Positions 37,499 through 46,071 of a DNA stretch of 64,000 nucleotides are shown one piece after another. The DNA is from Chloropicon primus (taxonomy: Eukaryota; Chlorophyta; Chloropicophyceae; Chloropicales; Chloropicaceae): the NCBI GenBank assembly GCA_023205875.1, contig CP060755.1, positions 1,488,001 to 1,552,000 of the forward strand, written 5' to 3'. The position numbers and the translations under genes were made by a program. The notes beneath the pieces are model-generated. The model was not told where the DNA came from, did not search any database, and worked only from the letters and a program-made list of their open reading frames with translations. How positions within the stretch are numbered: the first letter of the stretch is position 1; each line of letters starts with the position of its first letter.

Positions 37499-40400
37499 TG
37501 GTTGTGAGGGTCAAGTTCAAGGTGTTGGCGGTGGCGGAGCCCGAGGCGGAGGGGGGGAGCGCGGGGGCGAACGGAGTGGCGGAGCGGGTCGCTGTTACCA
37601 TCGAAACCGACAAAAGCACTCCGAACAAGCGGCGGAGGCTCCCCTCTCTGGCGAATGGGTTCCTCGTGGTCGACGATAAGGGTCTCAAGTACCCTATCCC
37701 TTTGTTTTACGACGATCTCGTCAACGAGGACGCCAGCGATCTGCCGGCCTACGGCATGCTCTCGGTGGACGAGAATCTGTGGCAGCAGGAGGGGCACATC
37801 GACTACGACAAGCTGAGGGTGTCCCTGAAGAAGAAGAGGCGTCGAATCGACAAGGCTCCGTCCTCCTTCGTGAAGAACGCCGCGCAGAGGGGCTCCCAGA
37901 GCAGCGGCAAGGAGCCTCCTCAAGACATCAACTCTCCGGAGATCCAGGCCTACATCGCCGAGAACATCAAATTTGCAGAGGGCGAGATGATAAAGAGGGC
38001 GTACAAGCGCTTGGTGATCAACAGCGTCTCGAAGCACCACAGGATCGTGAACATGTACTTCAAAAAGCAGCAGAACGTGCTGGAGAAGGTGGCCGCCCAC
38101 GCTTCCCGAGAGACGCAACAGCGGTTTTTCAAAGTCCAGAAGGAGTCCACTCGGTCCCAGCAGCGTATGCGAAGGCTTGTGAGGGAGATGATGTTCTACT
38201 GGAAGAAGCAGGGCAAGGGCTCCGCGAGGGAGAGGAAGCAGGCCGACAGGGAGGCGGCCGAGGCGAGGAAGAGGGAGGAGGAAGCGAGGGAGGAGAAGCG
38301 CAAGCAGCAGCAGCTCAACTTTTTGCTCACGCAGACGGAGCTCTACGCTCACTTCATGGCGAAGAAGATAGGGCACGAGCAGCCTGATCCCCTGGCCGAC
38401 AAGGAGGGAAAGCTGGAGGAGTTGAAAGGGGAGGAGAAGGAGGAGGAGGAGGAGATGCACCAAAAGGCTACGGCAATTGCGAGCATGTGCGTGTCTCAGA
38501 CACGGTTGGCCACCCAGACATTTGATCACGAGAGCGAGAGGCTGCGCTTGGAGGCCACGGGGGGGAGCATGCAGAACCCGAGCACGATGCCTACTTTGTC
38601 AGATGTTCAGCAGCCTAAGGGACTGAAGGGTCAGCTGAAGGGCTACCAACTGAAGGGCTTGCAGTGGCTGGCAAACATTTACGAGCAGGGCTTGAATGGA
38701 ATTCTTGCCGACGAGATGGGTCTGGGAAAGACGGTACAGGCCATAGCTTTGCTTGCTTACCTGGCGGAAGAGAAGAACATCAAGGGACCCTTCTTGGTGG
38801 TGGCACCGGGATCCACGCTGCACAACTGGGATAGGGAGATCCAGGGCTTCTTCCCTCAGTTCAAAGTGCTGCCCTACTGGGGAAATAAGGCACAGAGAAA
38901 GGAAATCAGGCCTTGCATCCATCCCAAAAAGTTGTACGGGGACAATGCTCACAACGTAATTGTCACGTCGTACGACATCATACTGAAGGACGAAATGCAG
39001 CTGAAACGCATCAAGTGGCAATTCATGATCTTGGATGAAGCGCAGGCGATTAAGAACGCGGACTCTTTCCGTTGGAAGATTCTCCTGTCTTTCAGCTGCA
39101 GGAACAGACTGCTCTTGACGGGTACCCCGATCCAAAATAACATGGCGGAGCTTTGGGCCCTCCTGCACTTCATCATGCCCACCCTGTTTGACTCGCACGA
39201 GGAGTTCAATGAGTGGTTCTCAAAGGGCATTGAAGACCACGCGGTGGGGGCCCAGTCCTTGAACGAGCACCAGCTCAAGCGGTTGCACACTGTGCTGCAG
39301 CCTTTTATGCTGAGGAGGGTGAAGAAGGACGTGGAGAATGAGATGCCACCGAAGAAAGAGGTTGTGATTCCCTGCCACCTCACGATGCGGCAGAAGGAGT
39401 TGTATCGGAGAATCAGGGACAAGATCAGCATTGTGGACTTGTTCGAGGGGAAGAGCCTGAAAAATCTGAACGATGGAAAGGTTTCCAGTCTCATGAATAT
39501 AGTGATGCAGCTGAGAAAGGTTTGCAACCACCCCGAGCTCTTCGAGCAGCAGAAGGAAATCACCCCGTACCACTTTGCAGAAATAAACTTGCCCCTTGAA
39601 CCGGCACCCTGGGGGGAGACAGACTGGGCATGGTGCAGCGGGCGTCGGTCCTTGATCACTTACCCTTTGCCCAGGCTCGTCTATGACGAGGGGATGGTGT
39701 GTCTTCCTTCCTGCTTTGCTGGACACTTGAAAGACGCGAGATTCAAGTTGCTCACTTACAGCATGAGTATCTTTGAGCCTTCAAACGTGTTCAATGCTGT
39801 CCACGGGACCAAAGGCGTTCCAGGGAGCTCCGGCTTGTCCTTCCTAGGATTGCTGGGTCTGAGCCCTTCCGACTTGTTCTTCTTCAGCCGCTTGGACAGC
39901 TTCCAGGCGTGGTACTTTTCAAGGATAGAGGGGAAGAGGTGGGAGAGGCTTTCAAACTATTATTGCGACCACTCGTGCGGGAAGACCCTCCACAGCAGGT
40001 CGACCTTCCAACACTGCATGCTTAGGCTGAACACCAAACTCCGAAAGTGCTTGCATCAGAGAGGTGCCCTCGCAGAAAGTGAGTCGACTCTCGTGAAAAA
40101 GGGCGACGACAGGATCTTGGAGAACGCCAGCTTGATCAGGACGCTCAAGGGGCACATCGAAAAGGTTCGAGCGGTGCCTTGCGAGGTTCTGTGTGCTAGC
40201 TCTGGTTTTGCGAATCAGAGGAAGAGGTACCTGCAGTCGGATTGGGAGAACCAGGTCCTGTTTGGACTGCAGAACCACCAATCAAAGTTCTGGACGCGTG
40301 ACGATTTGGAGGGCAAGGAGAACCAGGTGTCGTTGTACTCCAAGCCTCTGCTCTCCGCAACGGCTAAGGTCACGGGAAGTGGAATACAGGTCAAGTTCTA

Positions 40401-40947
40401 CGCCCTTGCCAAAGCCCTTGCGGATGGCGGCAAGCTCAGAGCGTTTGATAAGCTCCTGCAAGAGCTCAAGGCGGCGGGCCACAGGGTTTTGGTGTTCTGC
40501 CAGATGACGCAGATGATGAACATATTGGAGGATTACATGATTTTCAGGAAGCTCAAGTACCTCCGGCTGGACGGGTCCACCAAGCTGGAGGATCGCAGGG
40601 ACATGGTCGATGCGTTCCAGACCCAAGAGGATATCTTCGCCTTCCTGCTCTCGACGAGAGCGGGTGGTCTTGGGATCAACTTGACAGCCGCAGACACGGT
40701 GATCTTCTACGAGAGCGACTGGAACCCAACGATGGACCAGCAGGCTATGGATAGGGCCCACCGCTTGGGGCAGACCAAGACCGTGACGGTGTATCGCTTG
40801 ATTTGTCAGGGGACTATCGAGGAGAAGATTCTGAAGAGAGCAACGCAGAAGGAGAAGGTGAGTAAGATAGTGTACAATAATAAAAGCAAAGAAACCGAAG
40901 AAGGCAACGACCTCTCGAAGGAGGATGTCGTCTCCCTGCTTTTGTAA
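37498..40947 (+). CDS. INO80: INO80 chromatin-remodelling ATPase
   Basis: Single exon, 1149 residues. INO80 slides nucleosomes and exchanges H2A.Z. In order: a short basic N-terminus, the DBINO region (about 165-330, with RAYKRLVINSVSKHHRIV and RMRRLVREMMFYWKKQ), and lobe 1 from about residue 385 with GILADEMGLGKTVQAIALL (Walker A, about 404) and the INO80-type DEAQ box (LDEAQAIKNADS). A long INO80-specific insertion of about 250 residues follows (PFMLRRVKKDVENEMP, then unique sequence). Lobe 2 has VLVFCQMTQMMNILEDY, LRLDGSTKLEDRRDMVDAFQ and DRAHRLGQTKTVTVYRLI. The ATG at 37498 is preceded by the overlapping uORF. The last codons and TAA create a TTTTGTAA 3' signal. Confidence 0.95.
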   Translation: MVVRVKFKVLAVAEPEAEGGSAGANGVAERVAVTIETDKSTPNKRRRLPSLANGFLVVDDKGLKYPIPLFYDDLVNEDASDLPAYGMLSVDENLWQQEGHIDYDKLRVSLKKKRRRIDKAPSSFVKNAAQRGSQSSGKEPPQDINSPEIQAYIAENIKFAEGEMIKRAYKRLVINSVSKHHRIVNMYFKKQQNVLEKVAAHASRETQQRFFKVQKESTRSQQRMRRLVREMMFYWKKQGKGSARERKQADREAAEARKREEEAREEKRKQQQLNFLLTQTELYAHFMAKKIGHEQPDPLADKEGKLEELKGEEKEEEEEMHQKATAIASMCVSQTRLATQTFDHESERLRLEATGGSMQNPSTMPTLSDVQQPKGLKGQLKGYQLKGLQWLANIYEQGLNGILADEMGLGKTVQAIALLAYLAEEKNIKGPFLVVAPGSTLHNWDREIQGFFPQFKVLPYWGNKAQRKEIRPCIHPKKLYGDNAHNVIVTSYDIILKDEMQLKRIKWQFMILDEAQAIKNADSFRWKILLSFSCRNRLLLTGTPIQNNMAELWALLHFIMPTLFDSHEEFNEWFSKGIEDHAVGAQSLNEHQLKRLHTVLQPFMLRRVKKDVENEMPPKKEVVIPCHLTMRQKELYRRIRDKISIVDLFEGKSLKNLNDGKVSSLMNIVMQLRKVCNHPELFEQQKEITPYHFAEINLPLEPAPWGETDWAWCSGRRSLITYPLPRLVYDEGMVCLPSCFAGHLKDARFKLLTYSMSIFEPSNVFNAVHGTKGVPGSSGLSFLGLLGLSPSDLFFFSRLDSFQAWYFSRIEGKRWERLSNYYCDHSCGKTLHSRSTFQHCMLRLNTKLRKCLHQRGALAESESTLVKKGDDRILENASLIRTLKGHIEKVRAVPCEVLCASSGFANQRKRYLQSDWENQVLFGLQNHQSKFWTRDDLEGKENQVSLYSKPLLSATAKVTGSGIQVKFYALAKALADGGKLRAFDKLLQELKAAGHRVLVFCQMTQMMNILEDYMIFRKLKYLRLDGSTKLEDRRDMVDAFQTQEDIFAFLLSTRAGGLGINLTAADTVIFYESDWNPTMDQQAMDRAHRLGQTKTVTVYRLICQGTIEEKILKRATQKEKVSKIVYNNKSKETEEGNDLSKEDVVSLLL

Positions 40948-41122
40948 TCGATTTCAGGAGTTCTTCTTCCTTCCCCCCCCATCATCATCACAAAATTCTT
41001 TCATTCCTGCCCCAGAAAGGACGAGGAGAGAGAGAGGAGCGAGAGCGGGCTCTCTGTAGAGGTTGAGGCTCGGCTTAGTCCTCTACCCGCGTGCGACGGT
41101 GCGAGCTTCGAGGGCCCGAAGA

Positions 41123-43180
41123 ATGGAGCGACAGGGAACCTGGAGAAACGTCGGGGCACTTGGGAGCATGGGGAGCACCATGCGAAGTGACTTTTACACG
41201 ACTCTGGACCAGGAGAGCAGCCTTGCGAAGCCTTTGGTCTCCTCGCGCTCCATGGCCAAGGTCTATTTCACGCACAACGTGGGGACCTCGAGGCTCTCTC
41301 AGCTGATGAGGCTGCCCCGTTTCCAGACGTCTAGGGTGAAACACCCGGAAGAGGGGGGGGGCTTCCTCTATCCAACGAGGACAAGGGCACTCAAAGCGGA
41401 GCTGCAGAGGGCGAGCGACTACTTCGCGACGATCCTTGCGTTCCTGGGGTTCCGCCCCGGCGACAGGAAGAGGTTCGGGTTGCTCTTCACCTTGGTCAGC
41501 ATGCTGTTCCTGGGGTTCCTGTTTCCGATCTTCGACATGATTTGCTCGGACGACGTCGTGTCGGACCAGAAGCTCAAGGGCCTCATCCACATGACAGGCA
41601 TATACAGGTTCCTGGTCTATATCGTTTCGTTGCTGTGGATGTTGAGAGTCAGCAGAAGGTGGAACCTCGACGCCTTGCTGTTTCTCAAAGTGGACAAGCT
41701 CTACGTGTCAAGGATTGCGGAGGAGAAGGGCCTGGGGGGCATGTGGGTGTACGCGGCCATCATTCAAAACTTTGCCCTTGAGGTCATGTGCCTGTTTGGA
41801 CCCTACTTTTTGATCATCGTCTTCGCAAAGGCGTGGTGGTTCTTCAACAGCTTGGGCAACTCGAAGCTTTACTCCTCGAGCTACAACTTCATGGGCCACG
41901 TGCTTATGGACAGCTCCTCGCCCCTGTACGTCAAGATCTTGTTCTACTTTGCCGACCTTTTGTCACAGAGCTACATGCAGATCATCTACCTGGTGCCCTG
42001 CGTGTACTTCAGGATGGTCTCGAGCCTGGTTCTGCTGGAGATGAAGGCCTACAAGGAGATGGTCACCCCCGACAAGAAGGCAGACGAGAAGAACGACCAG
42101 CTTGGGGAGCTGCTGAGCGAAGATGTTTCCATGCAGCACTCCCTCGCTTCGAACGGTAGCGCCGCGACAGTGGAGAGGGGAAACAGCTTCTCGGCATCAA
42201 AGGGCTTGAACGCGTCATCTTGGTGCAACAGCTCAATGGACGCGAAGAAAGGTGACGACGAAGAGTCCGCGAAGGATCCTAATCTTGAAGATTCCATGGA
42301 CAAGTTCGAGCTCGAGGACTTGCCTTCTCCCTCCCACAGGGATGCCGAAGCTGGCATCCAAAGAGGGCCACCGGGGGGGTTGAACCTGCCCAATAAGGTC
42401 TACATGTCAAAAAATGCCATGGGAGCGATGAGAAGAAGACGGTCCTCTGTCTACGACAGGTACGGGTCCAATCCTTTTGGCTTGTACGTGGACAGCAGCA
42501 AAAGGATTCCAGAGGATGACATGTACGAATTCACGGACAGCGAGGAAGAGGATGAGATGAAGCACCACCATGATGACGAGCAATCCTTCCCAGTTCTGCG
42601 AGAGCACTCGTTGCTTCAGAAGGTCCTGAGGCTAATCAGTCACAGGTTCAGGCAATTCCTCCTGGCGACCTTCATCCTGATATTCTTCGAGAGCTTTGGC
42701 ACCCTTTACTACATTCTGAACGCAATCATGGACATGGATCGCAAGGAGGCAGACCATTACAATTTCACAGGGGTTGTTGTAAGGCTGGAGCTGTCATCCT
42801 CCGCGCTTTTGCATATGATGGGCCTCATCTTCAACGTAAGGGCTATCCTGATTATGACGCACAGACTGAGGGCAGTGCATACGATTGCAAGTGAACAGCA
42901 TGCCCATTTGACGTGCAAAATGGACCTCATGAAGGACGAAGATGACGAGAAGGAGATGCTCAAGGGCCTGGGACTGGAGTTCGAGCAGTACATGAAGAGG
43001 CAGTCCCTGCTGCAGTACATGGTGAACCATCCTCTTGGGATCACAATCTACGGCTTCCTCATCGACAGGGAATTCTTGCGATCCTTCCACATGGTGATCG
43101 TGTCGTTGACGGTGTTTCTAGTGAGTATGATCATGGGAGGCAGTCACAGCAGCCAGAGCGGGGGAAATCACAAAGCTTGA
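41123..43180 (+). CDS. Gustatory-receptor-like (GRL/DUF3537) seven-helix membrane protein
   Basis: Single exon, 685 residues. After a soluble N-terminus of about 95 residues, hydrophobic segments occur near FGLLFTLVSMLFLGFLFPIF, FLVYIVSLLWMLRV, NFALEVMCLFGPYFLIIVFA, a further one near YFADLLSQSYMQIIYLVPCV, then, after a 190-residue acidic loop, FLLATFILIFFESFGTLYYI, ALLHMMGLIFNVRAI and VIVSLTVFLVSMIMGG. The last block, PLGITIYGFLIDREFLRSFH, matches the ending of plant DUF3537 proteins, which are homologous to insect gustatory/odorant receptors. The large intracellular loop before helix 5 is a notable difference. Function in algae is unknown. Confidence 0.7.
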   Translation: MERQGTWRNVGALGSMGSTMRSDFYTTLDQESSLAKPLVSSRSMAKVYFTHNVGTSRLSQLMRLPRFQTSRVKHPEEGGGFLYPTRTRALKAELQRASDYFATILAFLGFRPGDRKRFGLLFTLVSMLFLGFLFPIFDMICSDDVVSDQKLKGLIHMTGIYRFLVYIVSLLWMLRVSRRWNLDALLFLKVDKLYVSRIAEEKGLGGMWVYAAIIQNFALEVMCLFGPYFLIIVFAKAWWFFNSLGNSKLYSSSYNFMGHVLMDSSSPLYVKILFYFADLLSQSYMQIIYLVPCVYFRMVSSLVLLEMKAYKEMVTPDKKADEKNDQLGELLSEDVSMQHSLASNGSAATVERGNSFSASKGLNASSWCNSSMDAKKGDDEESAKDPNLEDSMDKFELEDLPSPSHRDAEAGIQRGPPGGLNLPNKVYMSKNAMGAMRRRRSSVYDRYGSNPFGLYVDSSKRIPEDDMYEFTDSEEEDEMKHHHDDEQSFPVLREHSLLQKVLRLISHRFRQFLLATFILIFFESFGTLYYILNAIMDMDRKEADHYNFTGVVVRLELSSSALLHMMGLIFNVRAILIMTHRLRAVHTIASEQHAHLTCKMDLMKDEDDEKEMLKGLGLEFEQYMKRQSLLQYMVNHPLGITIYGFLIDREFLRSFHMVIVSLTVFLVSMIMGGSHSSQSGGNHKA

Positions 43181-43264
43181 GGAATATCGCGTTGAAAATG
43201 TAGAATAAGAATATATATTAAAGTTTTTGATATACATAACAGTTCTAAAATACACAAGCATGCC

Positions 43265-44809
43265 TCACTTTCTTGCCCTGTCATCAGTGGACCGTTTCAG
43301 CCTGAACGCAAGGAAAGCTGCACAAAGACAACAGATTGAGAGGATGAAGAAAGTAGATTGAAAACACTTTCCACCTTTGCAAATGTTGTGTGGTTCCCCG
43401 TCGGGGATGTGAGAGTTATAGAGGATGCTTGCCAAGAAGGTGCTGAAGAGAATAGAGCCCAACATGGGCGCGAACATTGCAGTTCCCAGAATCTTACCAA
43501 AATCTTCATGCCCGTAGAGATCGGCCAGTGTGCAGGGCAAGAGCGTAAACATGGCCCCGAAGGCCATGCCGCAGACGATACACGAGACGTACAACGCGTT
43601 CAAGTTTGCGATGCACAGGGTCAACTGGGCGGACATCATCAGAAGGCAATTTGCGAGCACGAAAGTGGGTCTGGACCAGACACTTGAGTACGAGTCGGAA
43701 AGGAGACCGACCCCGGCCCTCCCCATGCAACTTCCGACCGAGATTAGCACGACGTAGGTGTCTCCCGCCGTGCCGCTCTCGCCATCCATCGCCAGAGAGA
43801 CAACTAGGTCGTGGACGTTGTTTATCAAGGTGATGCCGCTCCCCATGACCACGGAGCAAATGACGAAGACGTGCCAGAATTCTCTTTGCCTGAGAACACT
43901 TCCGTACCTACTTTGGCGTCCAGCTTCGGGCGGGTCGCTCGGCGGCAGCAAAGTAGCATCTTGTCTCTCCCCCTCCTCGTCGCCGTCCCCCTCCGCTGCC
44001 GGAGACTTGTTGAAGTTGAGCCCGAGCCTCCTACCAATTTCCGCCGGAACCCTCAGCGGCAGGTAAAGCGCACCAAAGCCTGCTATGAGGACCCACAGAA
44101 AGGACCCGAGGATCGCGTAGCTGGCCTCCCTCTGATAAATGGAGCTGCAGCTGATGTAAACAACCAAAACAGCCAGCAAACCGTATCCCAACACGGCGAC
44201 CCTCGTCCTCTCCTCCAGGGTGAGCGCGAGGATCTGACCCTTCGTCAAGTCCGCCCCGAGTATCGTCGCAAGAGCGCCCGCAGGCAGCCCAACCGACAGC
44301 ACCAAGATGAAGGACGAGATGTTGGGCCTGAAATAACTCTGGTACAGAACCGTGATGACGCTAGCTGATATCCCGAAGAACCCCTTCAGCAGCCCCAACA
44401 CCAGGCCCTTGTCTGGAGCGAAGTTCTTGGTTGCCATGGGCACCGCCGATCCGTCCCAATACCCTCCCCCGTGCTGCGCCATGAAGGCCCCAACGCAGAG
44501 AAGGGGCAAAGACGCTGTCATCCTAGCCGTGAAGACGAGGTACAACAAAGCGTAGCCCAAACCCGTGAGTACGCATCCCAGGAGTATCCCAACGGACGGC
44601 CCGTACCTATCGAAGAAGTACCCCGCTGGCAACAGGAGCCACGCCCCCAGATTCCCCGACGTCGCTATGAGTTGGACCTCCTCCTGCCTCAGTCCGAGTT
44701 GGTGCAGCTTCCCCGAGTACACGGAGAACGCGTACACCCCTCCGCCCAAAAGTTCCAGGTAGAGGGCCGACAGCAAGCTCCCGAACCTGCGGTAGTCGTG
44801 CGACCTCAT
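43265..44809 (-). CDS. Nodulin-like major facilitator superfamily transporter
   Basis: Single exon, 514 residues, about 12 hydrophobic helices. Helix 1-2 features LYLELLGGGVYAFSVYSGKL and GAWLLLPAGYFFDRYGPS; the middle loop (about 270-320) is acidic. The second half has FWHVFVICSVVMGSGITLIN, SVGSCMGRAGVGLLSD and CGMAFGAMFTLLPCTLADLY. The arrangement is that of the plant nodulin-like / RFR1 MFS group, which includes candidate monocarboxylate and metabolite carriers; the substrate is not readable. The ATG at 44809 (MRSHDYRRFG) was chosen over an in-frame GTG three codons before it. Confidence 0.85.
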   Translation of the reverse strand: MRSHDYRRFGSLLSALYLELLGGGVYAFSVYSGKLHQLGLRQEEVQLIATSGNLGAWLLLPAGYFFDRYGPSVGILLGCVLTGLGYALLYLVFTARMTASLPLLCVGAFMAQHGGGYWDGSAVPMATKNFAPDKGLVLGLLKGFFGISASVITVLYQSYFRPNISSFILVLSVGLPAGALATILGADLTKGQILALTLEERTRVAVLGYGLLAVLVVYISCSSIYQREASYAILGSFLWVLIAGFGALYLPLRVPAEIGRRLGLNFNKSPAAEGDGDEEGERQDATLLPPSDPPEAGRQSRYGSVLRQREFWHVFVICSVVMGSGITLINNVHDLVVSLAMDGESGTAGDTYVVLISVGSCMGRAGVGLLSDSYSSVWSRPTFVLANCLLMMSAQLTLCIANLNALYVSCIVCGMAFGAMFTLLPCTLADLYGHEDFGKILGTAMFAPMLGSILFSTFLASILYNSHIPDGEPHNICKGGKCFQSTFFILSICCLCAAFLAFRLKRSTDDRARK

Positions 44810-45167
44810 CCCCGCCACCCCCTCCTCTAAAACGGGTTAGTCCCCTTTGCAGACCGATCGCACGTTATGGTCTTGCTGCTCTCTCTCTCTCTCTCTCTCT
44901 CTGATATTTTTTGAATCAGCGCAGGGTCAGCTCGACGACGAGAGGGAGAGCCTCTTCTGCGGTGAAGGAAAGGTAAGAAAGGAGAGGGAGAGGGTGGGGG
45001 GGGAAGGGCGGAGGTGGGCACATCGGAACGTGATGCCTTCACGGGGCCCCTTCCTTCCTCCGCATCCTCCGAGCGAGAGAGCGAACGCTTAACTGACGGT
45101 GGAGATCTTGGTCTTTGTTGTTTTGTTTTTTCGCAGAGAGAAAGGGAGAGAGAGAGAGACAGAGAGA
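44810..45167. promoter_or_regulatory. Divergent promoter region, MFS / TBCB, with TBCB 5' UTR intron
   Basis: 358 bp. A (CT)n run spans 44880-44902. A GTAAGA donor at 44973 and TTTTTTCGCAG acceptor ending at 45136 outline a probable 164-nt intron in the TBCB 5' UTR. A GA-rich leader (45137-45167) precedes the ATG. Confidence 0.45.
44880..44902 (+). repeat. (CT)n microsatellite upstream of TBCB
   Basis: Dinucleotide CT run between the divergent MFS and TBCB genes. On the TBCB strand it lies just before the probable transcribed leader. Confidence 0.85.
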
Positions 45168-46010
45168 ATGACGGACCTCAAGAATTTCTTGTCGCAGTCG
45201 GATGTGCAGGCGTTGAAGGCTTATGTGCAGGGACCGTCGTCCCAGGCGCGTGCGGACTCCACGGTCCTCATGCACGTCACACACAGCAACTTGAAGAACA
45301 CTTCCTTCTTCGAGCTGAGGCTCGACAGACACATGACGGTGCTTTCGGTGAAGGAGAAGCTCAAGTCACACACCGGAACGGCCGTCGGAGCCATGCTCCT
45401 CCAGATGAAGGACCTGAACGGCCAGGTCATAGCGACCCTCGCAGACGACAACACTGTGCTCGGCTTTTACTCGCCGCAGGACGGGTTCACCCTGCACGTG
45501 ATTGATATTGACCCAAACTCTTCGTCTGCAGACGGCTGGCTGGAGGACGTTTCGAAGGTCCAAAAGTACGAGATATCCGAAGAGGATTACAACGCCAGGG
45601 AGAACACGTACAGGAAGTTCAAGGAGCAGAAGCTCAAGGAGGACCCGACGTGGACGCTGCAGAAAGAGATCGCGAAGAGGTCTGGGAAGGAAGTCAAAGA
45701 GGCCGTGAACGATCCTGAGTTCCAGGCCGAGGAGGCGAAGGGCGTGGAGGTGGGCAACCGCTGCGAGGTTTACCCCGGCTCCAAAAGGGGCGAGGTGATG
45801 TACGTGGGCAAGGTCGAGGGCCTCCCTATGGGCTACTGGATAGGAGTCAAGTATGACGAGCCTATCGGAAAGAACAACGGAACGATCAAGGGCAAGCAGT
45901 ACTTTGAGTGCGCGCCCAAATACGGGGGAATGGTGCGTCCAAGCAACTTGAAGGTGGGCGACTTCCCACCGGCCGACGACTTTGACTTTTCAGACGAAGA
46001 GGAGATATGA
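45168..46010 (+). CDS. TBCB: Tubulin-folding cofactor B
   Basis: Single coding exon, 280 residues. TBCB hands nascent alpha-tubulin to cofactor E. A ubiquitin-like domain spans about 30-115 (TVLMHVTHSNLKNTSFFELR, then KSHTGTAVGAMLLQM). A coiled region follows, and the CAP-Gly domain lies at about 195-265, with GNRCEVYPGSKRGEVMYVG, GLPMGYWIGVKYDEP and GKNNGTIKGKQYFEC (GKNDG is the usual form). It ends in an acidic tail FDFSDEEEI, which resembles the EEY/DEI tail that contacts TBCE. With TBCC at 25.6 kb it is the second tubulin cofactor in this window. Confidence 0.93.
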   Translation: MTDLKNFLSQSDVQALKAYVQGPSSQARADSTVLMHVTHSNLKNTSFFELRLDRHMTVLSVKEKLKSHTGTAVGAMLLQMKDLNGQVIATLADDNTVLGFYSPQDGFTLHVIDIDPNSSSADGWLEDVSKVQKYEISEEDYNARENTYRKFKEQKLKEDPTWTLQKEIAKRSGKEVKEAVNDPEFQAEEAKGVEVGNRCEVYPGSKRGEVMYVGKVEGLPMGYWIGVKYDEPIGKNNGTIKGKQYFECAPKYGGMVRPSNLKVGDFPPADDFDFSDEEEI

Positions 46011-46071
46011 TTGGGCGTTTTGCGGTGACAGCAGATGTTGTTGGAATTAAAATTACCCTTGCCATAAACAG

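Noticed and set aside
25561-46010. TBCC, TEDC1 and TBCB as a functional tubulin cluster
   Set aside because: They are spread over 20 kb on both strands among unrelated genes; spacing is not closer than chance in such a compact genome.
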